64,000 nt of DNA from CAIYOL01 sp964494805 (GTDB lineage Bacteria > Planctomycetota > Phycisphaerae > Sedimentisphaerales > Anaerobacaceae). Each line of letters starts with the position of its first letter. Position 1 is the stretch's first letter. The translations under genes were made by a program, and so were the position numbers. The stretch spans positions 186,001-250,000 of the forward strand of contig CAZBST010000002.1 in NCBI GenBank assembly GCA_964494805.1, written 5' to 3'. Positions 17,497 through 25,784 of this stretch are shown here, piece by piece. The notes under the pieces were generated by a model, which worked only from the letters and a program-made list of their open reading frames with translations, ran no database searches and was not told the DNA's origin.

Positions 17497-18411
17497 ATGA
17501 CCGAGAAACAGAATAACTTGCATTCAAAGGTCTCGCAGGCAGTTGCATACTTTTGGCAAACACGACAAAGTCAGGTAGAGAAGCAAAAGCAAACTGGCTC
17601 GACAGACCAAGGCTTTAGAGGGGCGGTCACAGGCGGCGCACAAATGGATGGGTTTATTAGCCTCGTTACTGAAACAATCGCTTCGGCTGGAATTGACAAA
17701 CAGCACATTTATTTTCAGAAATCTTTGGAATTACCCGGTTACTTTCGCCCCACGAAAGAGTGGGATTTGCTGGTGGTAAAAGATAATCAATTGATAATAG
17801 CTCTGGAAGCCAAATCCCAAGTAGGTCCATCTTTCGGAAATAATTTCAACAACAGAACCGAAGAAGCAATGGGAAGCGCCTTGGATTTATGGACTGCCTA
17901 CAGAGAAGGTGCCTTTAACAAAACAGTCAAACCCTGGCTGGGATACCTTTTTATGCTGGTGATAACAGGCGGCGGACGGGCGGAAAAGCAGGTCTGGAAA
18001 CTGCTGACAGCGCGCGGTCTTTCGCAGATTGTTACCATTGTTCCGCGGCTGGAGATGCTGCGGCCGGTTCTTGCTGCCGGTGACATTTTCATCCAGCCCC
18101 GGCCCAGCGATACTTTTAATCCTCTGCTGCTCGAAGCAATGAGCGTCGGGGCGGCTGTCGCCGGCTGTAAGGGAGGAGTCGATGATTTGATTATCGAGGA
18201 CGAAACTGCGGTTGTGTTTGACCCCGCTGATGAGTTGAGTATATATAATACGCTGCGGCGGTTGTTCGACAGGCGAGAGCTGGCGCAGCAAATCGCCAAA
18301 GCAGCGCAGCAGTATTTGAGAGAAAATTACACCGTCAGCAATATGATTTCTTCCACCCTGCAGGCCTATTACGATGCCCAGACCTGGCTCAAACACCGTC
18401 GCCGGTCTTAG
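17497..18411 (+). CDS. In-frame chimera: PaeR7I/XhoI-type restriction endonuclease N-terminus fused to duplicated glycosyltransferase C-terminus
   Basis: A 304-residue open frame made of two unrelated pieces. Residues 1-152 match the PaeR7I (XhoI isoschizomer, CTCGAG) endonuclease family: GFRGAVTGGAQMDGFI, LPGYFRPTKEWDLLVV, and QVGPSFGNNFNNRTEEAMGS. The catalytic core D90...E104-A-K106 of a PD-(D/E)XK nuclease is present, but the remaining third of the enzyme is lost. From residue 153 the protein is nearly identical to residues 223-375 of the upstream glycosyltransferase. The joint is at GGATAC-CTT-TTTATG, where both parents share GGATAC and TTT. Offset between copies is 1704 bases, a multiple of three, so the fusion stays in frame. 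GGGG lies 5 bases before the ATG. No XhoI-type methyltransferase is nearby. Neither activity is likely to survive; an assembly error is an alternative. Confidence 0.8.
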   Translation: MTEKQNNLHSKVSQAVAYFWQTRQSQVEKQKQTGSTDQGFRGAVTGGAQMDGFISLVTETIASAGIDKQHIYFQKSLELPGYFRPTKEWDLLVVKDNQLIIALEAKSQVGPSFGNNFNNRTEEAMGSALDLWTAYREGAFNKTVKPWLGYLFMLVITGGGRAEKQVWKLLTARGLSQIVTIVPRLEMLRPVLAAGDIFIQPRPSDTFNPLLLEAMSVGAAVAGCKGGVDDLIIEDETAVVFDPADELSIYNTLRRLFDRRELAQQIAKAAQQYLRENYTVSNMISSTLQAYYDAQTWLKHRRRS

Positions 18412-18566
18412 CCCGGCGGGTAAAATTGGGTTCGTTTGGGTTCGTTTTGAATGGTTCGCCGTTCTAAGTTTTTGGTTATTAGTCATTGTATTTGCGGAGC
18501 TTACACTCATTTTTAGCATTTCGAAAATTGGGTTCGTTTTACATATTTTGTTCATTTTGATTGAAT
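17950..18566. repeat. Segmental duplication of 16246-16860
   Basis: About 617 bases that repeat the 3' half of the glycosyltransferase and the following repeat A. The coding part differs at about 5% of positions, nearly all synonymous; the non-coding tail differs more. Left end is sharp at the restriction-enzyme joint; right end fades after TTTTGATTGAA. Confidence 0.85.
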
Positions 18567-18895
18567 TTTCCCTTCTGCGCAAACCATCAGCGGTGATAAA
18601 TCCGAAGCACGAAAACGGATAATCACACTAAACGAATTTAACGGTTTGGCCAGCTTGGCCCTGCTGAGCGATATGCGTTCATCTACTGATGAACGGACGG
18701 TATTATATCAAATTTCGGGTAAAAGTAAAGGAAAAAATTTGCTGTTGTTTCCGTAAGCCGCAATGAGGAACCTTAGTGTTACGCAGTCCGCAGGACGGAG
18801 TAAATAGGAAAAAGGGCCGAACTGGAGGACACAACAGCAAATTTTTGAGTTGAGGAGCTGGTGAATTTTTTAGGTGAAATAGTAACTATTGCAAA
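18412..18895. other. Spacer holding repeat A copy 2 and the second MITE-like element
   Basis: No gene. Repeat A copy 2 occupies 18424-18566 and the inverted-repeat element 18735-18844. Between them (18600-18730) is unique-looking sequence. The minus-strand endonuclease gene ends at 18896. Confidence 0.6.
18735..18844. mobile_element. MITE-like element with terminal inverted repeats, copy 2
   Basis: Begins AAATTTGCTGTTGTTTCC and ends GGAGGACACAACAGCAAATT(T). The ends are near-perfect inverted repeats of each other and match copy 1 at 17223-17357; the two copies lie in the same orientation and bracket the chimeric gene. Confidence 0.62.
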
Positions 18896-19540
18896 TCATT
18901 TTTCGCTTAATCGTTTTATTTCCTGCTGAATTTCAGGGATAACTTGAGGATTGTGAATGATTTTGTTTTTTCCTTCGGTTATTGAAATAATGTAAAAAAC
19001 TTTACCCCCATATTTCTTTGTGAATTTCTCATGTGTGCTTTTTTGGAATTCAAGCTCATTTATTATTTGTGTAATATAAGCGAAACCTGCCGGTTTAATT
19101 TGTAAGCCGATGTAGCTTCCTTTGACATCAATATAGAAATCAATATTATAACCTCTATCCCACTCATCAGGCGCTGGGAGTATTTTCACTCCTAATTCTT
19201 TTTCGAGACGGCCATAAATAGTCTGAATTTCAGATTTATAACCGTCAAATGTTCTCGCAATAACAAGGTCAATTAAAAAGTCAATACAATCCTGTTCGGT
19301 TATACTTTCTATCTCGGAGCGGCAAATTTCTGTCACTTTTATAAATAGTGTCCTGCCAAGCTGCTCTAAATGCTCCCGAGTGTATACGTTTGAATAGTAA
19401 TATTGCTCCCATTCTTCCACTGTTTTTGGGGCACATTTTCTTATATGCTCAGCGACAGGACCAACTTTATTCTTGCGCGTAAGTCCCCAACGCATATTTG
19501 CGCCGTTTAGTATCCATTCTTTAGGCATTTGAGTCTCCAA
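18896..19540 (-). CDS. MjaI-like type II restriction endonuclease
   Basis: A 214-residue protein resembling the MjaI family of type II endonucleases (CTAG-specific in the archaeal prototype): KEWILNGANMRWGLTRKNKV at the start, PKTVEEWEQYY, DCIDFLIDLVIARTFDGYKSE and the likely catalytic region APDEWDRGYNIDFYID followed by YIGLQIKP, an Asp...Gln-x-Lys arrangement typical of PD-(D/E)XK variants. The length fits the family. It is the last gene of an AT-rich three-gene cluster, 6 bases after the GIY-YIG gene and on the same strand as the methyltransferase. The CTAG site is an inference from the family. Confidence 0.75.
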   Translation of the reverse strand: METQMPKEWILNGANMRWGLTRKNKVGPVAEHIRKCAPKTVEEWEQYYYSNVYTREHLEQLGRTLFIKVTEICRSEIESITEQDCIDFLIDLVIARTFDGYKSEIQTIYGRLEKELGVKILPAPDEWDRGYNIDFYIDVKGSYIGLQIKPAGFAYITQIINELEFQKSTHEKFTKKYGGKVFYIISITEGKNKIIHNPQVIPEIQQEIKRLSEK

Positions 19541-19546
19541 GTTAAA

Positions 19547-20257
19547 TTAACGGCCAGAAGAATATGAACATAGTTTGGGTAAGCCGAATTTCTCCCGCCA
19601 CTTTTTCTCTATATATTCTGTATATAGAGTTTCTAAGCCGGTTATGAAATACACTTTAAATTTATACCTTCGATGTTTAGGTTCAAAAATATTAACACCA
19701 TTTCGAAAGTAACATTCTTTGCTACTTTTTAGGAAACTTCTTTCTTTTCTAGACAAGAACAACTTGAATAGCAACTTTTTATCTCTAATAGGCTTAAGCT
19801 CATCGTCTTTACTGTTTATCCTGTTAGATTGACATTCGACATAAGGAACCTTCCCCTTTGCTGACATTACCTTTTTCCTATGAGAGATAGATTTCTTATA
19901 ATAAATATCCAAACTTATTCCTGACCAACCAGCATTTTCTTCCCCCTGTAGATGATGTATTATTCTGTCTTGAACATTATCCTTTGCTATGCCATTGTAT
20001 ATGATTTCTCCCCTATGTATTTTCTCGGGAATTTCATTTTGATGAAATCTATGTTTTACAGGCTCATTGGTCCAAACCCAGTAACAACCTCCAGTATTCG
20101 GGATTAGATTAAAATCATTTTTTGTTTTAATAACGACAAAATCAACTTTGTTCAAAAATTTATCTGGGATTTTAATTTTCTTTTCTAATTTCTTAAATTT
20201 CTCTTCCTCTTTTTTCCATACAGATTCGGAGAATTTGTTTTTTACACGCGGACTCAT
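19547..20257 (-). CDS. GIY-YIG nuclease-like protein of the restriction-modification cluster
   Basis: A 236-residue protein, rich in Lys. After a charged N-terminus (1-60) it shows a GIY-YIG-like core: GGCYWVWTNEP (GIY strand), then GEIIYNGIAKDNVQDRIIHH (YIG strand and the Arg/His helix), and a C-terminal helix with Glu in ETLYTEYIEKKW. GIY-YIG domains are found in homing enzymes, UvrC and type II endonucleases such as Eco29kI. It sits between the methyltransferase (8 bases upstream) and the MjaI-like endonuclease (6 bases downstream), so it belongs to the same operon. It may be a second nuclease or an accessory subunit; the role is not known to me. Confidence 0.6.
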   Translation of the reverse strand: MSPRVKNKFSESVWKKEEEKFKKLEKKIKIPDKFLNKVDFVVIKTKNDFNLIPNTGGCYWVWTNEPVKHRFHQNEIPEKIHRGEIIYNGIAKDNVQDRIIHHLQGEENAGWSGISLDIYYKKSISHRKKVMSAKGKVPYVECQSNRINSKDDELKPIRDKKLLFKLFLSRKERSFLKSSKECYFRNGVNIFEPKHRRYKFKVYFITGLETLYTEYIEKKWREKFGLPKLCSYSSGR

Positions 20258-20265
20258 TGCGTCTC

Positions 20266-21543
20266 CTACTTAACGGAGAGGTATTTTGTTTGTAATTTAC
20301 AATTTGTTGAAGAGTCTATACCGACCAAGCCCGCTTTAACCAGATGAGCATTGATGAAAGTTTTATTCTGCAGGTATAAATAACACAATAAATTATTTTG
20401 ATTGTCGTGTTTAATCTGTCCGAACTTCATAAATACTTTCTGCCCCTTTGTTTTTGTCCGCAAAAATTCGATGGCTTGAGCTTTCTTTTCGGTTTTTTCC
20501 TTTATACCTATCAGGCGAATTTTAAGGCCGTCATCAAGTTCAAGTTCTGTAGGGGAAATAACTTTTTTTACACTATGATAGTCCTGTCTTTTTCGGCTAT
20601 CGCCGTTAATTTTAGAACCAAACTGTAATCTTCGGGGGTCGATTTTTTTATCGAATTTTACGGGATCTTTAAAAACGTAGGGCAGTTTTTTTATTTCCTC
20701 TTTCCAGTCAATTTCATCCTCCCTGTTTTGTGCAAGCTCAACGTTAAACTTATCAAAAAATTCCTTTTCCTTTAAGCCAAGTTTTTCTTTGATGACAGGT
20801 ATGAAGCTTGAGTTTATTTCATACCCTATCGAATTTCTTTCAAGGTTTTTTGCTGCCAAAGATGTTGTGCCGCTACCAACAAAGGGGTCCAATATTGTGT
20901 CGCCGACGTAGCTGAACATTTTAATAAGCCGGCGGGGGATTTCTTCCGGAAACATTGCCAAATGGCCATTTTGTTTTTCGCCGGGGATATTCCAATGGCC
21001 CGCAAAGTACTGATTCCATTCTTCTATAGTAAGCTTTGATTTGTCCTTGATATTTTTCGGAACAGCTTTGCTGATACCTGGTTTTTTGAAAATCAAGATA
21101 AACTCATAGTCTATCTTGATAATGCCATTTCGGGGATATGGAAACGAACCCATTATCGTTGCGCCGCCGGTAGTATTGCAGGTTGTTACCTTTTGCCAGA
21201 TAATTGCTCCCATATAATCAAAACCGACGGTTTCACAGAATTTGATTATTTCGGTACGAATAGGGATTATCTTATATCTGCCATAATAAACCGACCTTGC
21301 AAACTGGTCGCCGATATTTATACATAATCGGCATCCGTCCTCAAGAACTCGGAAACACTCGTTCCACACAAGGTTAAGATTATTTATATAATTCTCGTAA
21401 GTATCGTCAAAACCTATCTGACTGCCGTTGCCATAATCTTTTAATTGCCAGTAGGGAGGTGAAGTTATAATAAGTTGAATAGATTTGTCATCTATTTCAG
21501 TCATTTGTCTTGAATCACCGATTATAATTTTGTGTTTCGTCAT
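20266..21543 (-). CDS. Type II DNA methyltransferase (N4-cytosine type) with C-terminal SNase-like domain
   Basis: A 425-residue protein. Residues 1-245 are a beta-class DNA methyltransferase: catalytic motif TSPPYWQLKDYG near residue 28, typical of N4-cytosine enzymes, and the S-adenosylmethionine motif DPFVGSGTTSLAAKN near residue 220, in the IV-before-I order. The last 110 residues look like a staphylococcal-nuclease (OB-fold) domain: LKIRLIGIKEK, KGQKVFMKFGQI, LLCYLYLQNKTFINAHLVKAGL. Key SNase residues are altered (Lys for the metal Asp, no YGR arginine), so it is more likely DNA-binding than catalytic. It should protect the site cut by the MjaI-like enzyme downstream. The cluster is AT-rich compared with flanking genes, a sign of transfer. 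Confidence 0.85.
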   Translation of the reverse strand: MTKHKIIIGDSRQMTEIDDKSIQLIITSPPYWQLKDYGNGSQIGFDDTYENYINNLNLVWNECFRVLEDGCRLCINIGDQFARSVYYGRYKIIPIRTEIIKFCETVGFDYMGAIIWQKVTTCNTTGGATIMGSFPYPRNGIIKIDYEFILIFKKPGISKAVPKNIKDKSKLTIEEWNQYFAGHWNIPGEKQNGHLAMFPEEIPRRLIKMFSYVGDTILDPFVGSGTTSLAAKNLERNSIGYEINSSFIPVIKEKLGLKEKEFFDKFNVELAQNREDEIDWKEEIKKLPYVFKDPVKFDKKIDPRRLQFGSKINGDSRKRQDYHSVKKVISPTELELDDGLKIRLIGIKEKTEKKAQAIEFLRTKTKGQKVFMKFGQIKHDNQNNLLCYLYLQNKTFINAHLVKAGLVGIDSSTNCKLQTKYLSVK

Positions 21544-21604
21544 AGTATAAAATCAAGTTTTTTAATTATTCAAGGCTATCGCCGGGCGAATCGTCTCACC
21601 ATTT

Positions 21605-22480
21605 TCAATCTAACAAACCGTATTCCTTCAGTGTTTGTCGCAGAACGGCTTTTGTTTTTTCATCCAGCGGCGTCATCGGCAGGCGCAATTCTTCAGAGGC
21701 CATATTCAGCATCGCCATAGCCGCCTTGACCGGTATCGGGTTGGTCGCCAGGCCGAGCATATCCCTGCACAGGGCAAAGAGCTTCTTATGCCATTTCAGG
21801 GCGGATGTGAAATCGCCTTCCAGGATTAAATCGGTCATTGCTTTTACGTCGGCAGGGACAATGTTGGCCGCTACGCTGATAACGCCCTTGCCGCCGACCG
21901 AAGCGATGGGCAGCGTAAGCGAATCATCGCCGGAGATAATGGTTATACCGCATCGGGTCGCAATTTCACTGGCCATATCCAGCCTGCCGGTTGCTTCTTT
22001 GATTGCGACAACATTTTCGATTTCCGACAGCCGGGCAACGGTCTCGGCCGTCAGGCCAGTCCCGCCGCACCGGCCGGGTATGTTATACAAAACGAGCGGC
22101 AAATCGACCTCTTCTGCTATCGCTTTGAAATGCTGGAAAAAACCTTCCTGTGTCGGCTTATTGTAATATGGGCAGACCTGCAGTGTGGCATCGGCGCCGA
22201 CCTTTTTTGAAAACGCAGTCAGCTCGATGGCCTCGGCGGTCGAGTTTGAGCCGGCACCGGCGATTACCGGCACGTTACCCCGTGCCGCCTTGACCACTCT
22301 TTCGATGACTTCTTTGTGCTCGGAGTGACTTAGGGTCGGCGATTCTCCTGTTGTGCCGCAGGGAGCTATTGCATCTATTCCGCTTTCCAGCTGGAAATCG
22401 ACAAGCTCATCAAGCGTTCGAAAATCAATCTCACCATCCTGAAAGGGCGTTACCAACGCCACCATTGCTCCTGTGAACAT
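21605..22480 (-). CDS. dapA: 4-hydroxy-tetrahydrodipicolinate synthase
   Basis: A 291-residue cytoplasmic TIM-barrel enzyme that condenses pyruvate with aspartate semialdehyde, the first committed step to diaminopimelate and lysine. Family marks: CGTTGESPTLSHSEH, the catalytic Tyr in YYNKPTQEGF, the Schiff-base Lys in VVAIKEATG, and ISGDDSLTLP. GGAGG lies 5 bases before the ATG. The length is standard. It is followed upstream by pdxJ on the same strand (30 bases), probably one transcription unit. Confidence 0.96.
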   Translation of the reverse strand: MFTGAMVALVTPFQDGEIDFRTLDELVDFQLESGIDAIAPCGTTGESPTLSHSEHKEVIERVVKAARGNVPVIAGAGSNSTAEAIELTAFSKKVGADATLQVCPYYNKPTQEGFFQHFKAIAEEVDLPLVLYNIPGRCGGTGLTAETVARLSEIENVVAIKEATGRLDMASEIATRCGITIISGDDSLTLPIASVGGKGVISVAANIVPADVKAMTDLILEGDFTSALKWHKKLFALCRDMLGLATNPIPVKAAMAMLNMASEELRLPMTPLDEKTKAVLRQTLKEYGLLD

Positions 22481-22510
22481 CTTAACCTCCTAATTTGCTT
22501 TTTTGTTCAC

Positions 22511-23251
22511 TTATGCTTTTGTACTCTTACGCAGCACTTTCAAGTATTCTTTAACCGCGTTAAAAAGGCCCATCTCAAGAGCATCAGCTATCAAGGCGTG
22601 GCCGATAGAGACTTCGAGCACGCCGGGGACTTCAGTGAGAAATCTTCCGAGGTTATCAAGGTTCAAATCATGCCCGGCATTAACGCCCAGGCCGGCATCA
22701 ACAGCAGCACGGGCAGCATACGCATATTGCTGTAAAATTTCGTCCACGCCTTCGCCGGCCCGAAACGCGCTGGCATACGGTTCTGTGTACAGCTCAACGC
22801 GGTCGGCGCCGATTTCCCCGGCTGCCGCAGCCCCGGCAGCGTCGGCGGCCATAAAAAGACTAACACGAATGTCCAACGCCTTCAACTTTTTAATAACAGG
22901 GGTAAGTTTTTTCCCGTCGGCTTTCAGATTCCAGCCGTGGTCGGAAGTGTTCGCATCCGGTGCATCCGGCACTAAGGTGGCCTGGTCCGGCCTGACCTGG
23001 CCGACGACCTCCATATATTTGCCGAGAAAAGGGTTGCCCTCTATATTGAATTCAACAGCGGTTACTATCTTAGCCAGCTCATAAACATCGGCATATTTTA
23101 TATGTCGTTCGTCCGGCCGAGGGTGAACCGTTATCCCATACGCACCGGCTTTGATTACGGTCTTGGCTGCCTCTGTGACACTCGGTATTCCAATATCGCG
23201 CTGGTTACGCAGTAATGCTATCTTATTTACATTAACGCTGAGCTTTGTCAT
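22511..23251 (-). CDS. pdxJ: Pyridoxine 5'-phosphate synthase
   Basis: A 246-residue TIM-barrel enzyme that joins deoxyxylulose phosphate and 3-amino-2-oxopropyl phosphate to give pyridoxine 5'-phosphate (vitamin B6, DXP-dependent route). Recognised from LSVNVNKIALLRNQR, the substrate-binding HPRPDERHI, NIEGNPF, DRVELYTEPYA and VNAGHDLNLDN, all close to the family. Size is normal. Ribosome-binding site is weak (GGTAAGAAAG). Confidence 0.96.
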   Translation of the reverse strand: MTKLSVNVNKIALLRNQRDIGIPSVTEAAKTVIKAGAYGITVHPRPDERHIKYADVYELAKIVTAVEFNIEGNPFLGKYMEVVGQVRPDQATLVPDAPDANTSDHGWNLKADGKKLTPVIKKLKALDIRVSLFMAADAAGAAAAGEIGADRVELYTEPYASAFRAGEGVDEILQQYAYAARAAVDAGLGVNAGHDLNLDNLGRFLTEVPGVLEVSIGHALIADALEMGLFNAVKEYLKVLRKSTKA

Positions 23252-23296
23252 CTTTCTTACCGCAGAGCTCGCAGAGAACGCAGAGATAATAAAAAT

Positions 23297-23728
23297 TTAA
23301 TAAATACTTAATTCTTTACTGAGTTTTTTGGAAGCATCTGGAAAACTATTTACCATACGAACAATACCATCTTTCAAAACTTTGACGTTGAAGTTTATCA
23401 GCAGACCTACCTTGCAGCCGGAGAGTTTCAGGTAGGAAAGCAACTGGGCTTCGTGAATAGGAGCCAGTCCGTCAATGCTCTTGACCTCAACAATGACTGA
23501 TTCCTCAACGAGGATATCCAGCCGATAACCACAATCCAATTTTACCTGCCGATAAACTATGGGCAGGGGCTTCTGTTGTTCTACTTTCAGGCCGTGCTCG
23601 GCAAGTTCAAAAAGCAGGCAGGCCTCGTAAGCAGATTCCAGCAAACCAGGCCCTAAAATGCGATGGACATTCACAGCAGCACCAATAATAGCATCTGTAA
23701 TTTGATTTAATTTCTCTTTTTCTGTCAT
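23297..23728 (-). CDS. GxxExxY protein
   Basis: A 143-residue protein of the GxxExxY family, named for the motif seen here as GPGLLESAY, followed by VDILVEESVIVEVKS-like sequence (Asp, then Glu-x-Lys), which resembles a PD-(D/E)XK nuclease core. The biological role of the family is not settled; it is frequent and often multi-copy in planctomycetes and Bacteroidetes. I chose the ATG at 23728 with CGGAG nine bases upstream. Around the start the DNA (GCGGAGAACGCTGAG) and just after pdxJ (GCAGAGAACGCAGAG) share a short low-complexity repeat often seen next to this family. Confidence 0.82.
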   Translation of the reverse strand: MTEKEKLNQITDAIIGAAVNVHRILGPGLLESAYEACLLFELAEHGLKVEQQKPLPIVYRQVKLDCGYRLDILVEESVIVEVKSIDGLAPIHEAQLLSYLKLSGCKVGLLINFNVKVLKDGIVRMVNSFPDASKKLSKELSIY

Positions 23729-23849
23729 CTCAGCGTTCTCCGCGGTAAAACAAACCTCCGCAATTATATCGCCGCAAAAATCTACATCAAGCAAATTAAG
23801 CAGTCTCTATTTCCTTGCCAAACCAGCTTTTTCCGGTTATATAATCGTT

Positions 23850-24479
23850 ATGAAGCTAAGCTGGGCCACTCGCATTACGATTGTTCGGATACTGCTGATA
23901 GTTCCGTTTGTCAGCTGTATGCTCAAGATAAATGACCCTGAGATTACTTCTGCAACGCAGGACTTACTGCGCTACATTGCGACCTTTATTTTTCTGATTA
24001 TGGCGGTCAGCGATGCAGTCGATGGTTTCTTCGCCCGAAGAAAAAAACAGGTTACACAACTTGGGGGGTTTCTGGACCCGACGGCAGATAAGCTACTTAT
24101 AACCTCCGCGTGCCTGCTGTTGGCCTCGCAACACAGCCACGTCAACGGGTTCCTGTTGCCGCCGACGGTTGTGGTTTTGATAATCGGCAAAGACCTGCTC
24201 CTGTCGATTGGTTTTGTGATTATTTATTTTATCACTTCGCGGCTTTTTATCGCCCCTGTGTTAATGGGCAAAATCGCCACAACCCTGCAATTGTCAATGG
24301 TAACAGGGATTCTGATTGCCCCTGAAGTTTCCACTTTCGCACCCGGGTGGATTTGGTTCCTGCGGGTGCTCTGGTGGTCTGCGGCCGGGACAGCCATCCT
24401 GACAACTCTTATTTACATTCGTAACGGAATTCGCTATATTGAGCAGCACGAACAAAAAGGTGCATCCGGGCAAGCGTGA
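23850..24479 (+). CDS. pgsA: CDP-alcohol phosphatidyltransferase (phosphatidylglycerophosphate synthase-like)
   Basis: A 209-residue inner-membrane enzyme with four to six hydrophobic segments. The CDP-alcohol phosphotransferase signature is complete: DAVDGFFARRKKQVTQLGGF, continuing LDPTADK, i.e. D-x2-DG-x2-AR-x8-G-x3-D-x3-D. It transfers phosphatidyl from CDP-diacylglycerol to glycerol 3-phosphate, the first step of phosphatidylglycerol synthesis; another alcohol acceptor is possible. The last bases overlap a possible GTG start of ribBA. Confidence 0.9.
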   Translation: MKLSWATRITIVRILLIVPFVSCMLKINDPEITSATQDLLRYIATFIFLIMAVSDAVDGFFARRKKQVTQLGGFLDPTADKLLITSACLLLASQHSHVNGFLLPPTVVVLIIGKDLLLSIGFVIIYFITSRLFIAPVLMGKIATTLQLSMVTGILIAPEVSTFAPGWIWFLRVLWWSAAGTAILTTLIYIRNGIRYIEQHEQKGASGQA

Positions 24480-24538
24480 ACGAAATACCAGATACGCCTG
24501 GATTCCCGCAATGCGGGGTCCCTGCACAAGATACGAAT

Positions 24539-25780
24539 ATGGCGATACAATTCAGTGAAATACCGGAAATTCTGGAAGAGCTTCGCAAGGGCAGGATGGT
24601 CATCCTTGTCGATGCCGAAGACCGTGAGAACGAAGGCGACCTGGTTTGCGCCGCCGAGAAGGTAACGCCGGAGATTATAAACTTTATGGCCAAATTCGGC
24701 CGCGGTCTTATCTGTCTTCCGTTGACCGCTGAGAAATGCGATTTGCTTGGCCTTTATCCCCAGACGATTGAAAATACGGCCCGGTTTGAAACGGCCTTTA
24801 CCGTCAGTATCGACGCCGCTGCCGGCATAAGCACCGGCATCAGCGCAGCCGACAGGGCGCGGACAATTCAGGCTGCAATTGCCGATGGTTCGAAACCTGC
24901 CAACCTTGTTCGTCCCGGTCATATATTTCCGCTCCGCGCGCGTGAGGGCGGCGTATTGGTTCGGGCCGGTCAAACTGAAGGGGCTGTTGACCTTGCCCGG
25001 CTGGCGGGATTAACACCGGCGGGTGTAATCTGCGAAGTTATGAACGAGGACGGCTCAATGGCACGAGTGCCGCAGCTGCTCGATTTCTGCGAAAAGCACA
25101 ATCTTAAAATTGCTTCAATTGCAAAGCTCATAGAATACCGTCTCCAGAGCGAAAGCCAAATTAAACGAATCGAGACTGTAAATTTGCCTACCGACTACGG
25201 CGAATTTAAGCTCGTCGCTTACCAGAGCATAACTTCTTCGGAGCCACATCTGGCTTTATGCAAAGGCAGTGTCGGCGAGCTTGACGCCAATGGTGCGCCT
25301 ATCGAACATACAGAACCGGTCCTTGTAAGAGTTCATTCGGAATGTATGACGGGCGACCTGTTTCATTCGCAGAGGTGCGAATGCGGCTATCAATTAATAA
25401 CCGCGATGGAAATGATTGAAAAGGCCGGTGAGGGGGCGCTGATTTATCTCAGACAGGAGGGCAGAGGCATCGGCCTGACGAACAAGCTGCGGGCTTATAA
25501 GCTCCAGGAGCAGGGCCTGGACACCGTCGAGGCCAATCTGAAGCTGGGCTTTTTAGCTGACAAGCGAGACTACGGAATCGGTGCGCAAATCTGTCGCGAT
25601 TTGGGGCTTAGGAAAATACGAATACTGACCAACAACCCAAAGAAAATAAGCCGTCTCGAAGTTTATGGTATAAAAATTATTGAGCAGGTGTCGTTAAAGG
25701 CCAAACCCGGCAGGCACAATGTCGACTATCTCAGGACAAAAAAATACCGTCTTGGCCATATACTTGATGAGGACCTGTAG
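24539..25780 (+). CDS. ribBA: Bifunctional 3,4-dihydroxy-2-butanone-4-phosphate synthase / GTP cyclohydrolase II
   Basis: A riboflavin-pathway fusion of 413 residues from the ATG at 24539. The N-terminal RibB domain has DAEDRENEGDLV and ARTIQAA...GHIFPLRA; the C-terminal RibA domain has the zinc motif SECMTGDLFHSQRCECG, the catalytic LRQEGRGIGL and RILTNNPKK. It makes both precursors of riboflavin. An upstream GTG at 24476 overlaps the pgsA stop (GTGA) and would add 21 residues unlike the family, so I prefer 24539, although its ribosome-binding site is weak. No other rib gene is adjacent. Confidence 0.95.
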   Translation: MAIQFSEIPEILEELRKGRMVILVDAEDRENEGDLVCAAEKVTPEIINFMAKFGRGLICLPLTAEKCDLLGLYPQTIENTARFETAFTVSIDAAAGISTGISAADRARTIQAAIADGSKPANLVRPGHIFPLRAREGGVLVRAGQTEGAVDLARLAGLTPAGVICEVMNEDGSMARVPQLLDFCEKHNLKIASIAKLIEYRLQSESQIKRIETVNLPTDYGEFKLVAYQSITSSEPHLALCKGSVGELDANGAPIEHTEPVLVRVHSECMTGDLFHSQRCECGYQLITAMEMIEKAGEGALIYLRQEGRGIGLTNKLRAYKLQEQGLDTVEANLKLGFLADKRDYGIGAQICRDLGLRKIRILTNNPKKISRLEVYGIKIIEQVSLKAKPGRHNVDYLRTKKYRLGHILDEDL

Positions 25781-25784
25781 TTTT

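Noticed and set aside
17887..18582. Minus-strand frame of 231 codons over the duplicated glycosyltransferase and repeat A
   Set aside because: It is antisense to the real coding frame; its 'KTNPI'-type start comes from the dispersed repeat. The same shadow appears at 15949-16815.
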